Positions 25,795-38,757 of a stretch of 64,000 bases of DNA are shown here, in pieces (positions within the stretch are counted from its first letter, which is position 1; every line of letters begins with the position of its first letter). The stretch comes from Oscarella lobularis (taxonomy: Eukaryota; Porifera; Homoscleromorpha; Homosclerophorida; Oscarellidae): the NCBI RefSeq assembly GCF_947507565.1, contig NC_089194.1, positions 1,612,001 to 1,676,000 of the forward strand. Direction: 5' to 3'. Below the pieces are notes generated by a model that saw only the letters and a list, made by a program, of their open reading frames with translations, was not told the DNA's origin and did not search any database. The position numbers were made by a program, and so were the translations under genes.

Positions 25795-26430
25795 GTTACC
25801 TATACAGCATTCTGTATAGGTATACAGCTTTCTTTATGGACTCTTTGATTTTGTTACCTATACAGCTTTCTGTATAGGTAGTAGACTCTTTGATTTTGTT
25901 ACCTATATAGCTTTCTGTACAGGTAGTAGAGGTAGTAGACTCTTTGATTTCGTTACCTATACAGCTTTCTGTATAGGTATACAGCTTTCTGTATAGGTAG
26001 TAGACTCTTTGATTTCGTTACCTATACAGCTTTCTGTATAGGTAGTAGGCTCTTTGATTTTGTTACCTGTACAGCTTTCTGTATAGGTATACAGCTTTCT
26101 TTATGAGTAGTAGACTCTTTGATTTTGTTACCTATACAGCTTTCTGTATAGGTATACAGCTTTCTGTATAGGTAGTAGGCTCTTTGATTTTGTTACCTGT
26201 ACAGCTTTCTGTATAGGTATACAGCTTTCTTTATGAGTAGTAGACTCTTTGATTTCGTTACCTATACAGCTCTCTGTATAGGTATACAGCTTTCTGTATA
26301 GGTAGTAGGCTCTTTGATTTTTGTTACCTGTACAGCTTTCTGTATAGGTATACAGCTTTCTTTATGAGTAGTAGACTCTTTGATTTTGTTACCTATACAG
26401 CTTTCTCTATGGGTTTGGTTTCGTTACTCA
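25795..26430. repeat. Hairpin satellite, first block
   Basis: Tandem copies of 'gactctttgattttgttac' followed by a perfect hairpin: arm CCTATACAG, loop CTTT, arm CTGTATAGG. Some units carry the hairpin twice. Copies are 45-90 bp and vary mainly in the number of hairpins. Confidence 0.93.
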
Positions 26431-27663
26431 TACAGCTCCGTGTTTGAGTAGACTGTTTGGTTTCGTTAGTGATACTACTTCGTGTTTGCGTAGACTTTTC
26501 CACGTTCAAGGAGAACAACGGTGCGACGCTCTGCATGAAGCGGGAAGAATAGAAGATGACTGTTGTATTTTGTAGAAATTTTTTTATTGCAGCACACGCG
26601 CGAGCGCCGGAGTCTCACGCGCGTCATTACTCATTAGCCATGCATGCCGCGACCGCGCGCGCGTCTTTAGTTAGGGCCGCGACGACACAAAAAGCAGCTA
26701 GAGTCATGTTATTTTTTATTTAATAAACCCGGAAGTAACCCGGAAATTAAACAAAACTAAAATAGCGTCCTCTCGGCGTCTTCGAGGCGGGGGGTGACTC
26801 GCCCGCGCCCCCTGGTGGACACGTGGTCCGGAGCTTCGGTTGACCCACGAAGCACGGGGTACGGCCTCTTTATCCTCAATTGGCCTCAGAGATAAGCCTT
26901 GGGAGTGAAGCGTCCTCGGGTATGAGTCCGCCACCCATGGTGTCCAAGGGGACCGCTATTGTGACCCACCGCGTCTCGCCATAGTGGGGGAGCCAACTCT
27001 ATCGGCCCCTGCTATAGAGGTACGGCCTCTTTCACTTCATTGGCCTCGGAGGCCCTTGGGAGTGGATTAGCGACCGTTTGGAGATCTCCACCGTGATTCC
27101 AAGGGATTTTGCAGAGCACCGCCTCTTATTGGCTCAGGGTTGAAATGCTAAATAAATAAATAACAGTAAAATAAATTTCTACCTGTACTCACTTCTAACT
27201 GATTTCTCCAAAAAGAAGCTCCAGCTGGAACAAAGAAGCTTCGGAAACGAAACAAATATGCGCCAGACCTCGATCGACTCGTGCTTCGTGTGTGCGACCT
27301 TCGCATCCTTCCCCTTGGAGCGCTACATGATGGGCGATGCATTCTGCAGGCGTAGAGACGTCTTCTTCCTTCTGCTACAATCGGAGAGATATATCGGCCA
27401 GCGAAGAAGAAAAGGGGTCTGGCTTGAAAGTTCCCAAAAGGAGCCCCGCGCGATCAGCGATTGACTTGAACAAGAAGCAATTGGAATGCCGTTTCGGCTT
27501 ACCTTATCGTCCGCAATGAGAAGAAAACAAAGAACGACGCTTCCTCAAAAACGCTCCTACTGCGCATGTGCAATAGACAAACGTCTAAAAAAGTTTTACT
27601 TACTGGTTATCTTTTCAGCGTGTTGAGCAGCACGTGCTAAACAAAAGAAAGTCATGCATGAAG

Positions 27664-27708
<45 letters not shown>

Positions 27709-27835
27709 TAGAGAGTACTATGTAATTGGCTGCTGTACAGTATTACTACGAAACAAAGTGTCTGTCTTCCTTTTTAATGAATTAATTCAGATATTTTTTA
27801 TATATATAATATGCAGGGAGAGAAGGAAGTCTATT
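26431..27835. other. Non-satellite spacer with a local duplication and a GATA microsatellite
   Basis: No gene is recognised. The GC-rich part at 26740-27130 contains two related segments of roughly 160 bp: 'gtacggcctcttta' at about 26859 and 'gtacggcctctttc' at about 27021, each followed by 'cttgggagtg'. On the minus strand the segment runs into AATAAA near 26724. A (GATA)n microsatellite of about 11 units lies at about 27663-27707. Confidence 0.5.
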
Positions 27836-28745
27836 CTCTATATGACATAATAGAAAAAATGGTCCGCTGGCTTCTTCAGCTCTGGATGATGCTTCATTAG
27901 CTCGAAGAAGGCGTGGTGAAACGCCGATGCTGCTGTTGTTTCATTTTCCTCGGCAGCTCTGCGGAATAGTTGTTCTTTGACAACAATTTGAGGTTCTTTC
28001 AGTCTTTAGAATGTACAACTCTTGGGCGTATGGTAACTAAATATTGAACGTCTTACTTTATTTTTATTAACAGTTCCATTTTTTCCTTCCAACAATTTGC
28101 TTTATTTTCAGAAGTTGGTACTTGTTGTAAAAGTTCTGGAAGCCACGAGCACACATCATGTAATTTATTGATTTTACAGTCACTACACCTACCTTTTCCT
28201 AGTCTTTTTAACTCGCTATTGACATCATCCTTGTCTTCGTTCTGTGCGATGGCACGGCCTTTTCAGGGAACTAATAACTAAATGCAGAAGTAATGAGTTT
28301 ACGTCTACCTTGTCCAATATCGATTTCCTCCTCCTCCTCGTCACTTCTGAAGAGGAAATCTTGACGGTCTTGTCAAAAAATGTATTCAACGGTTTCTTTA
28401 TTTCATTTTGCCTTCGAGGATTTTCGTTTGATTCTTCGCGATTTCGCCGCAGAGTTTCTCGACGCCGTCAATTTGGGCGCGAAGCGATTCGATTGCGGCT
28501 GTCGATCGATCGTCGGCTCCTCTGATCGACGACAGCGTATGTCGAATATCGTCGAACGCTCGAGCGACCTGTAAGTCAGAAATGACGACTCCTTCTAGTG
28601 ACTTCGCTATCATACCTTTTGCTTCGCGTCCGTGAGCTTCTTAGCTTGGCCGTCGCCGTTTCGATGAGTTCCGATCGCTTGGCCGTCGCCGCTTCGATCG
28701 GATCGATAAGAGTCGTTTCGTGATCGCTTTCGACCCATCTACAAT
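27836..28745 (-). CDS. Unrecognised gene with TRAF-like coiled coil, copy A (partial)
   Basis: The minus strand carries exon-like blocks: WVESDHETTLIDPIEAATAK (about 28620-28745), FDDIRHTLSSIRGADDR and IESLRAQIDGVEKL (about 28398-28575), RCSDCKINKLHDVCSWLPEL (about 28075-28200), and FHHAFFELMKHHPELKKPAD ending FYYVI then TAG (about 27836-28005). The FDDIRHTLSSI..AIESL part resembles the coiled coil of the TRAF gene further along (LNEVTMTLSSL..AIESL), so it may be a divergent TRAF-derived gene. No MATH or RING domain is visible. The sequence is near-identical to 59832-60712. Homology stops at about 28939, where the hairpin satellite begins, so its 5' part may be lost. Function unknown. Confidence 0.5.
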
Positions 28746-28939
28746 GTAGACGATTGCCTGTTCGCCGACGAAAAAATGCGCGAAAAAAAAACGAACGATG
28801 GATCTGCGCGCAGACGCACTAGACGCATCTCCCGTATACCTGCATAGAGTTCAATCTCTGGTTCATCAATGAAATATAAACACCTTCTTCATTTATTACC
28901 TCAAAAACACCAACTAACGCTCATCAGGTTCCCCAATAG

Positions 28940-29385
28940 GTAGACCTATACAGCTTTCTGTATAGGTAGAGACTCTTTGGTTTTGTTACACCTATACAGC
29001 TTTCTGTATAGGTAGACAGACTCTTTGGTTTTGTATAGGAAGATAGACTCTTTGGTTTTGTTACACCTATACAGCTTTCTGTATAGGTATACAGCTTTCT
29101 GTATAGGTAGACAGCCTCTTTGGTGTTACACCTATACAGCTCTCTGTATAGGTAGACTTATATAGCTTTCTGTATAGGTAGACCTATACAGAAAGGTAGA
29201 CAGACTCTTTGGCTTTGTTACACCTATACAGCTTTCTGTATAGGTAGACCTATACAGCTTTCTGTATAGGTAGACAGACTCTTTGGTTTTGTTACACCTA
29301 TAAAGCTTTCTGTATAGGTATACAGCTTTCTGTATAGGTAGACAGACTCTTTGGTGTCACACCTATACAGCTCTCTGTATACTCA
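28940..29385. repeat. Hairpin satellite, second block
   Basis: Copies of 'agactctttggttttgttac' with the same CCTATACAG/CTGTATAGG hairpin as the block at 25.8 kb, but with the variants 'cagactctttgg' and 'tacacctatac'. It begins directly at the broken end of the copy A gene segment and passes directly into the 25-bp satellite. Confidence 0.92.
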
Positions 29386-32300
29386 ATGTATTTTCTGTTG
29401 TGGGTACTGAATGTGTTTTCTGTTGAAGGTATTGAATGTGTTTTCTGTTGAAGGTACTGAATGTGTTTTCTGTTGTAGGTACTCAATATGTTTTCTGTTA
29501 TCTGTTGTAGGTACTCAATATGTTTTCTGTTTTCTGTTGAAGGTACTCAATATGTTTTCTGTTGAAGGTACTCATTATGTTTTCTGTTAAACGTATTCAA
29601 TATGTTTTCTGTTGAACGTACTCAATATGTTTTCTGTTTTCTGTTGTAGGTACTCAATATGTTTTCTGTTTTCTGTTGAAGGTACTCAATATGTTTTCTG
29701 TTGAAGGTACTCATTATGTTTTCTGTTGAAGGTACTAAATATGTTTTCTGTTGAAGGTACTCATTATGTTTTCTGTTAAACGTATTCAATATCTTTTCTG
29801 TTGTAGGTACTCAATATGTTTTCTGTTTTCTGTTGTAGGTACTCAATATGTTTTCTGTTTTCTGTTGAAGGTACTCAATATGTTTTCTGTTGAAGGTACT
29901 CATTATGTTTTCTGTTGAAAGTACTCAATATGTTTTCTGTTGAAGGTACTCATTATGTTTTCTGTTGAACGTACTATATATGTTTTCTGTTTTCTGTTGT
30001 AGGTACTCAATATGTTTTCTGTTTTCTGTTGAAGGTACTCAATATGTTTTCTGTTGAAGGTACTCATTATGTTTTCTGTTGAAGGTACTCAATATGTTTT
30101 CTGTTGTAGGTACTCAATGTGTTTTCTGTTGAAGGTACTGAATATGTTTTCTGTTGAAGGTACTGAATGTGTTTTCTGTTGAAGGTACTGAATGTGTTTT
30201 CTGTTGTAGGTACTCAATGTGTTTTCTGTTGAAGGTACTCAATGTGTTTTCTGTTGAAGGTACTGAATATGTTTTCTGTTGAAGGTACTGAATGTGTTTT
30301 CTGTTGAAGGTACTGAATGTGTTTCCTGTTGTAGGTACTCAATGTGTTTTCTGTTGAAGGTACTCAATGTGTTTTCTGTTGAAGGTATTGAATGTGTTTT
30401 CTGTTGTAGGTACTCAATATGATTTCTGTTGAAGGTACTCAATATGTTTTCTGTTGTAGGTACTCAATGTGTTTTCTGTTGAAGGTACTGAATATGTTTT
30501 CTGTTGAAGGTACTGAATGTGTTTTCTGTTGAAGGTACTGAATGTGTTTTCTGTTGTAGGTACTCAATGTGTTTTCTGTTGTAGATACTCAATATGTCTT
30601 CTGTTTGAGGTACTAAATATGTTTTCTGTTGAAGGTACTGAATGTGTTTTCTGTTGAAGGTACTCAATGTTTTCTGTTGAAGGTACTGAATGTGTTTTCT
30701 GTTGAAGGTACTGAATGTGTTTTCTGTTGTAGGTACTCAATGTGTTTTCTGTTGAAGGTACTCAATATGTTTTCTTTTGAAGGTACTGAATGTGTTTTCT
30801 GTTGAAGTTACTGAATGTGTTTTCTGTTGTAGGTACTCAATGTGTTTTCTGTTGTAGGTACTCAATATGTTTTCTGTTTTAGGTACTCAATATGTTTTCT
30901 GTTGAAGGTACTGAATGTGTTTTCTGTTGAAGGTACTCAATGTTTTCTGTTGAAGGTACTGAATGTGTTTTCTGTTGAAGGTACTGAATGTGTTTTCTGT
31001 TGTAGGTACTCAATATGTTTTCTGTTTTAGGTACTCAATATGTTTTCTGTTGAAGGTACTGAATGTGTTTTCTGTTGAAGGTACTGAATGTGTTTTCTGT
31101 TGAAGGTACTGAATGTGTTTTCTGTTGAAGGTACTCAATATGTTTTCTGTTGTAGGTACTCAATGTGTTTTCTGTTGAAGGTACTCAATGTGTTTTCTGT
31201 TTTAGGTACTCAATGTGTTTTCTGTTGAAGGTACTGAATGTGTTTTCTGTTGAAGGTACTCAATATGTTTTCTGTTGTAGGTACTCAATGTGTTTTCTGT
31301 TGTAGGTACTCAATGTGTTTTCTGTTGTAGGTACTCAATATGTTTTCTGTTGAAGGTACTCATTATGTTTTCTGTTGAAGGTACTCATTATGTTTTCTGT
31401 TGAAGGTACTCATTATGTTTTCTGTTGAAGGTACTCATTATGTTTTCTGTTGAAGGTACTCATTATGTTGTCTGTTAAACGTACTCAACATGTTTTCTGT
31501 TTTCTGTTGAAGGTACTCAATATGTTTTCTGTTGAAGGTACTCATTACGTTTTCTGTTGAAGGTACTCAATGTTTTCTGTTGAAGGTACTCATTACGTTT
31601 TCTGTTAAACGTATTCAATATGTTTTCTGTTGAACGTACTCAATATGTTTTCTGTTTTCTGTTGTAGGTACAGTGTACTCAATCTGTTTTCTTTTTCTGT
31701 TGTAGGTACTCAATGTTTTCTGTTTTCTGTTGTAGGTCTCAATATGTTTTCTGTTTTCTGTTGTAGGTACTCAATATGTTTTCTGTTTTCTGTTGAAGGT
31801 ACTCAATATGTTTTCTGTTGAAGGTACTCATTATGTTTTCTGTTGAAGGTACTCAATATGTTTTCTGTTGAAGGTACTCATTATGTTTTCTGTTGAAGGT
31901 ACTCAATATGTTTTCTGTTGAAGGTACTCATTATGTTTTCTGTTAAACGTATTCAATATGTTTTCTGTTGAACGTACTCAATATGTTTTCTGTTTTTTGT
32001 TGTAGGTACTCAATATGTTTTCTGTTTTCTGTTGAAGGTACTCAATATGTTTTCTGTTGAAGGTACTGAATGTGTTTTCTGTTGAAGGTACTCAATGTTT
32101 TCTGTTGAAGGTACTGAATGTGTTTTCTTTTGTAGGTACTCAATGTGTTTTCTGTTGTAGGTACTCAATATGTTTTCTGTTTTAGGTACTCAATATGTTT
32201 TCTGTTGAAGGTACTGAATGTGTTTTCTGTTGAAGGTACTCAATGTTTTCTGTTGAAGGTACTGAATGTGTTTTCTGTTGAAGGTACTGAATGTGTTTTC

Positions 32301-35300
32301 TGTTGTAGGTACTCAATGTGTTTTCTGTTGTAGGTACTCAATATGTTTTCTGTTTTAGGTACTCAATATGTTTTCTGTTGAAGGTACTGAATGTGTTTTC
32401 TGTTGTAGGTACTCAATGTGTTTTCTGTTGAAGGTACTTAATATGTTTTCTGTTTTAGGTACTCAATATGTTTTCTGTTGAAGGTACTGAATGTGTTTTC
32501 TGTTGAAGGTACTCAATATGTTTTCTGTTGTAGGTACTCAATGTGTTTTCTGTTGAAGTTACTGAATGTGTTTTCTGTTGTAGGTACTCAATGTGTTTTC
32601 TGTTGAAGGTACTTAATATGTTTTCTGTTTGAGGTACTCAATATGTTTTCTGTTGAAGGTACTGAATGTGTTTTCTGTTGAAGGTACTCAATGTTTTCTG
32701 TTGAAGGTACTGAATGTGTTTTCTGTTGAAGGTACTGAATGTGTTTTCTGTTGTAGGTACTCAATGTGTTTTCTGTTGAAGGTACTCAATATGTTTTCTT
32801 TTGAAGGTACTGAATGTGTTTTCTGTTGAAGTTACTGAATGTGTTTTCTGTTGTAGGTACTCAATGTGTTTTCTGTTGTAGGTACTCAATATGTTTTCTG
32901 TTTTAGGTACTCAATATGTTTTCTGTTGAAGGTACTGAATGTGTTTTCTGTTGAAGGTACTCAATGTTTTCTGTTGAAGGTACTGAATGTGTTTTCTGTT
33001 GAAGGTACTGAATGTGTTTTCTGTTGTAGGTACTCAATATGTTTTCTTTGGAAGGTACTGAATGTGTTTTCTGTTGAAGGTACTTAATGTGTTTTCTGTT
33101 GTGGGTACTCAATATGTTTTCTGTTTCAGGTACTCAATATGTTTTCTGTTGAAGGTACTGAATGTGTTTTGTGTTGAAGGTACTCAATGTTTTCTGTTGA
33201 AGGTACTGAATGTGTTTTCTGTTGAAGGTACTGAATGTGTTTTCTGTTGTAGGTACTCAATGTGTTTTCTGTTGAAGGTACTTAATATGTTTTCTGTTTT
33301 AGGTACTCAATATGTTTTCTGTTGAAGGTACTGAATGTGTTTTCTGTTGAAGGTACTCAATGTTTTCTGTTGAAGGTACTGAATGTGTTTTCTGTTGAAG
33401 GTACTCAATATGTTTTCTGTTGTAGGTACTCAATGTGTTTTCTGTTGAAGTTACTGAATGTGTTTTCTGTTGTAGGTACTCAATGTGTTTTCTTTTGTAG
33501 ATACTCAATATGTTTTCTGTTTGAGGTACTCAATATGTTTTTTGTTGAAGGTACTGAATGTGTTTTCTGTTGAAGGTACTCAATGTTTTCTGTTGAAGGT
33601 ACTGAATGTGTTTTCTGTTGAAGGTACTGAATGTGTTTTCTGTTGTAGGTACTCAATGTGTTTTCTGTTGAAGGTACTCAATATGTTTTCTTTTGAAGGT
33701 ACTGAATGTGTTTTCTGTTGAAGTTACTGAATGTGTTTTCTGTTGTAGGTACTCAATGTGTTTTCTGTTGTAGGTACTCAATATGTTTTCTGTTTTAGGT
33801 ACTCAATATGTTTTCTGTTGAAGGTACTGAATGTGTTTTCTGTTGAAGGTACTCAATGTTTTCTGTTGAAGGTACTGAATGTGTTTTCTGTTGAAGGTAC
33901 TGAATGTGTTTTCTGTTGTAGGTACTCAATATGTTTTCTTTGGAAGGTACTGAATGTGTTTTCTGTTGAAGGTACTTAATGTGTTTTCTGTTGTGGGTAC
34001 TCAATATGTTTTCTGTTGAAGGTACTGAATGTGTTTTCTGTTGAAGGTACTGAATGTGTTTTCTGTTGAAGGTACTGAATGTGTTTTCTGTTGAAGGTAC
34101 TCAATATGTTTTCTGTTGTAGGTACTCAATGTGTTTTCTGTTGAAGGTACTCAATGTGTTTTCTGTTTTAGGTACTCAATGTGTTTTCTGTTGAAGGTAC
34201 TGAATGTGTTTTCTGTTGAAGGTACTCAATATGTTTTCTGTTGTAGGTACTCAATGTGTTTTCTGTTGTAGGTACTCAATGTGTTTTCTGTTGTAGGTAC
34301 TCAATATGTTTTCTGTTGAAGGTACTCATTATGTTTTCTGTTGAAGGTACTCATTATGTTTTCTGTTGAAGGTACTCATTATGTTTTCTGTTGAAGGTAC
34401 TCATTATGTTTTCTGTTGAAGGTACTCATTATGCTGTCTGTTAAACGTACTCAACATGTTTTCTGTTTTCTGTTGAAGGTACTCAATATGTTTTCTGTTG
34501 AAGGTACTCATTACGTTTTCTGTTGAAGGTACTCAATGTTTTCTGTTGAAGGTACTCATTACGTTTTCTGTTAAACGTATTCAATATGTTTTCTGTTGAA
34601 CGTACTCAATATGTTTTCTGTTTTCTGTTGTAGGTACAGTGTACTCAATCTGTTTTCTTTTTCTGTTGTAGGTACTCAATGTTTTCTGTTTTCTGTTGTA
34701 GGTCTCAATATGTTTTCTGTTTTCTGTTGTAGGTACTCAATATGTTTTCTGTTTTCTGTTGAAGGTACTCAATATGTTTTCTGTTGAAGGTACTCATTAT
34801 GTTTTCTGTTGAAGGTACTCAATATGTTTTCTGTTGAAGGTACTCATTATGTTTTCTGTTGAAGGTACTCAATATGTTTTCTGTTGAAGGTACTCATTAT
34901 GTTTTCTGTTAAACGTATTCAATATGTTTTCTGTTGAACGTACTCAATATGTTTTCTGTTTTTTGTTGTAGGTACTCAATATGTTTTCTGTTTTCTGTTG
35001 AAGGTACTCAATATGTTTTCTGTTGAAGGTACTGAATGTGTTTTCTGTTGAAGGTACTCAATGTTTTCTGTTGAAGGTACTGAATGTGTTTTCTTTTGTA
35101 GGTACTCAATGTGTTTTCTGTTGTAGGTACTCAATATGTTTTCTGTTTTAGGTACTCAATATGTTTTCTGTTGAAGGTACTGAATGTGTTTTCTGTTGAA
35201 GGTACTCAATGTTTTCTGTTGAAGGTACTGAATGTGTTTTCTGTTGAAGGTACTGAATGTGTTTTCTGTTGTAGGTACTCAATGTGTTTTCTGTTGTAGG

Positions 35301-38300
35301 TACTCAATATGTTTTCTGTTTTAGGTACTCAATATGTTTTCTGTTGAAGGTACTGAATGTGTTTTCTGTTGTAGGTACTCAATGTGTTTTCTGTTGAAGG
35401 TACTTAATATGTTTTCTGTTTTAGGTACTCAATATGTTTTCTGTTGAAGGTACTGAATGTGTTTTCTGTTGAAGGTACTCAATATGTTTTCTGTTGTAGG
35501 TACTCAATGTGTTTTCTGTTGAAGTTACTGAATGTGTTTTCTGTTGTAGGTACTCAATGTGTTTTCTGTTGAAGGTACTTAATATGTTTTCTGTTTGAGG
35601 TACTCAATATGTTTTCTGTTGAAGGTACTGAATGTGTTTTCTGTTGAAGGTACTCAATGTTTTCTGTTGAAGGTACTGAATGTGTTTTCTGTTGAAGGTA
35701 CTGAATGTGTTTTCTGTTGTAGGTACTCAATGTGTTTTCTGTTGAAGGTACTCAATATGTTTTCTTTTGAAGGTACTGAATGTGTTTTCTGTTGAAGTTA
35801 CTGAATGTGTTTTCTGTTGTAGGTACTCAATGTGTTTTCTGTTGTAGGTACTCAATATGTTTTCTGTTTTAGGTACTCAATATGTTTTCTGTTGAAGGTA
35901 CTGAATGTGTTTTCTGTTGAAGGTACTCAATGTTTTCTGTTGAAGGTACTGAATGTGTTTTCTGTTGAAGGTACTGAATGTGTTTTCTGTTGTAGGTACT
36001 CAATATGTTTTCTTTGGAAGGTACTGAATGTGTTTTCTGTTGAAGGTACTTAATGTGTTTTCTGTTGTGGGTACTCAATATGTTTTCTGTTTCAGGTACT
36101 CAATATGTTTTCTGTTGAAGGTACTGAATGTGTTTTGTGTTGAAGGTACTCAATGTTTTCTGTTGAAGGTACTGAATGTGTTTTCTGTTGAAGGTACTGA
36201 ATGTGTTTTCTGTTGTAGGTACTCAATGTGTTTTCTGTTGAAGGTACTTAATATGTTTTCTGTTTTAGGTACTCAATATGTTTTCTGTTGAAGGTACTGA
36301 ATGTGTTTTCTGTTGAAGGTACTCAATGTTTTCTGTTGAAGGTACTGAATGTGTTTTCTGTTGAAGGTACTCAATATGTTTTCTGTTGTAGGTACTCAAT
36401 GTGTTTTCTGTTGAAGTTACTGAATGTGTTTTCTGTTGTAGGTACTCAATGTGTTTTCTTTTGTAGATACTCAATATGTTTTCTGTTTGAGGTACTCAAT
36501 ATGTTTTTTGTTGAAGGTACTGAATGTGTTTTCTGTTGAAGGTACTCAATGTTTTCTGTTGAAGGTACTGAATGTGTTTTCTGTTGAAGGTACTGAATGT
36601 GTTTTCTGTTGTAGGTACTCAATGTGTTTTCTGTTGAAGGTACTCAATATGTTTTCTTTTGAAGGTACTGAATGTGTTTTCTGTTGAAGTTACTGAATGT
36701 GTTTTCTGTTGTAGGTACTCAATGTGTTTTCTGTTGTAGGTACTCAATATGTTTTCTGTTTTAGGTACTCAATATGTTTTCTGTTGAAGGTACTGAATGT
36801 GTTTTCTGTTGAAGGTACTCAATGTTTTCTGTTGAAGGTACTGAATGTGTTTTCTGTTGAAGGTACTGAATGTGTTTTCTGTTGTAGGTACTCAATATGT
36901 TTTCTTTGGAAGGTACTGAATGTGTTTTCTGTTGAAGGTACTTAATGTGTTTTCTGTTGTGGGTACTCAATATGTTTTCTGTTTCAGGTACTCAATATGT
37001 TTTCTGTTGAAGGTACTGAATATGTTTTCTGTTTCAGGTACTCAATATGTTTTCTGTTGAAGGTACTGAATGTGTTTTCTGTTGAAGGTACTGAATGTGT
37101 TTTCTGTTGAAGGTACTGAATGTGTTTTCTGTTGAAGGTACTGAATGTGTTTTCTGTTGAAGGTACTCAATATGTTTTCTGTTGTAGGTACTCAATGTGT
37201 TTTCTGTTGTAGGTACTCAATGTGTTTTCTGTTGTAGGTACTCAATATGTTTTCTGTTGAAGGTACTCATTATGTTTTCTGTTGAAGGTACTCATTATGT
37301 TTTCTGTTGAAGGTACTCATTATGTTTTCTGTTAAACGTACTCAACATGTTTTCTGTTTTCTGTTGAAGGTACTCAATATGTTTTCTGTTGAAGGTACTC
37401 ATTACGTTTTCTGTTGAAGGTACTCAATGTTTTCTGTTGAAGGTACTCATTACGTTTTCTGTTAAACGTATTCAATATGTTTTCTGTTGAACGTACTCAA
37501 TATGTTTTCTGTTTTCTGTTGTAGGTACAGTGTATTCAATCTGTTTTCTTTTTCTGTTGTAGGTACTCAATGTTTTCTGTTTTCTGTTGTAGGTCTCAAT
37601 ATGTTTTCTGTTTTCTGTTGTAGGTACTCAATATGTTTTCTGTTTTCTGTTGAAGGTACTCAATATGTTTTCTGTTGAAGGTACTCATTATGTTTTCTGT
37701 TGAAGGTACTCAATATGTTTTCTGTTGAAGGTACTCATTATGTTTTCTGTTAAACGTATTCAATATGTTTTCTGTTGTAGGTACTCAATGTGTTTTCTGT
37801 TGAAGGTACTGAATGTGTTTTCTGTTGAAGGTACTGAATGTGTTTTCTGTTGAAGGTACTGAATGTGTTTTCTGTTGTAGGTACTCAATGTGTTTTCTGT
37901 TGAAGGTACTCAATGCGTTTTCTGTTGTAGGTACTCAATGTGTTTTCTGTTGTACGTACTCAATGTGTTTTCTGTTGAAGGTACTCAATGTGTTTTCTGT
38001 TGTAGGTACTCAATGTGTTTTCTGTTGTAGGTACTCAATATGTTTTCTTTGGAAGGTACTGAATGTGTTTTCTGTTGAAGGTACTGAATGTGTTTTCTGT
38101 TGAAGGTACTGAATGTGTTTTCTGTTGTGGGTACTGAATGTGTTTTCTGTTGAAGGTACTGAATGTGTTTTCTGTTGAAGGTACTGAATGTGTTTTCTGT
38201 TGAAGGTACTCAATCTGTTTTCTGTTGTAGGTACTGAATGTGTTTTCTGTTGAAGGTACTGAATGTGTTTTCTGTTGTAGGTACTGAATGTGTTTTCTGT

Positions 38301-38508
38301 TGAAGGTACTCAATGTGTTTTCTGTTGTAGGTACTCAATGTGTTTTCTGTTGTAGGTACTCAATGTGTTTTCTGTTGAAGGTACTCAATGTGTTTTCTGT
38401 TGAAGGTACTGAATGTGTTTTCTGTTGAAGGTACTGAATGTGTTTTCTGCTGTAGGTACTCAATGTGTTTTCTGTTGTAGGTACTCAATGTGTTTTCTGT
38501 TGAAGGTA
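29386..38508. repeat. 25-bp satellite, array 1 (about 9.1 kb)
   Basis: More than 350 copies of a 25-bp unit made of TTTTCTGTTGAAGGTACTCA plus a variable 5-base end (ATATG, ATGTG, TTATG). Variants have GTAGG for GAAGG and GAATG for CAATG. Some units are extended by an extra TTTTCTG block. Identical variant strings recur 2966 bp apart over about 31.1-37.0 kb and 892 bp apart within that, giving a nested higher-order structure. Confidence 0.97.
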
Positions 38509-38757
38509 CTGCCGTATTTCGTCGTCGTTTCGATCCATCTGAGTTCGTACAATAGCGCGCGCTGTAGACAATTGCAATTGGAATGTTGTTTCGTCTCTCA
38601 CCTCGTAAGAAAACGACGTTTTGCGAATCCTCTCTGCACGCCGACGAAAAAAACGCGAACTGCGCGCAGACGCAATAGACGCATCTCCCGTATACCTGCA
38701 TAGAGTTCATCAATGAAACATAACACCTCTTCTTCATTTATTACCTCAAAACACAAC

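Noticed and set aside
27663-27707. (GATA)n run as a regulatory element
   Set aside because: It is a plain microsatellite; no evidence of function is visible.
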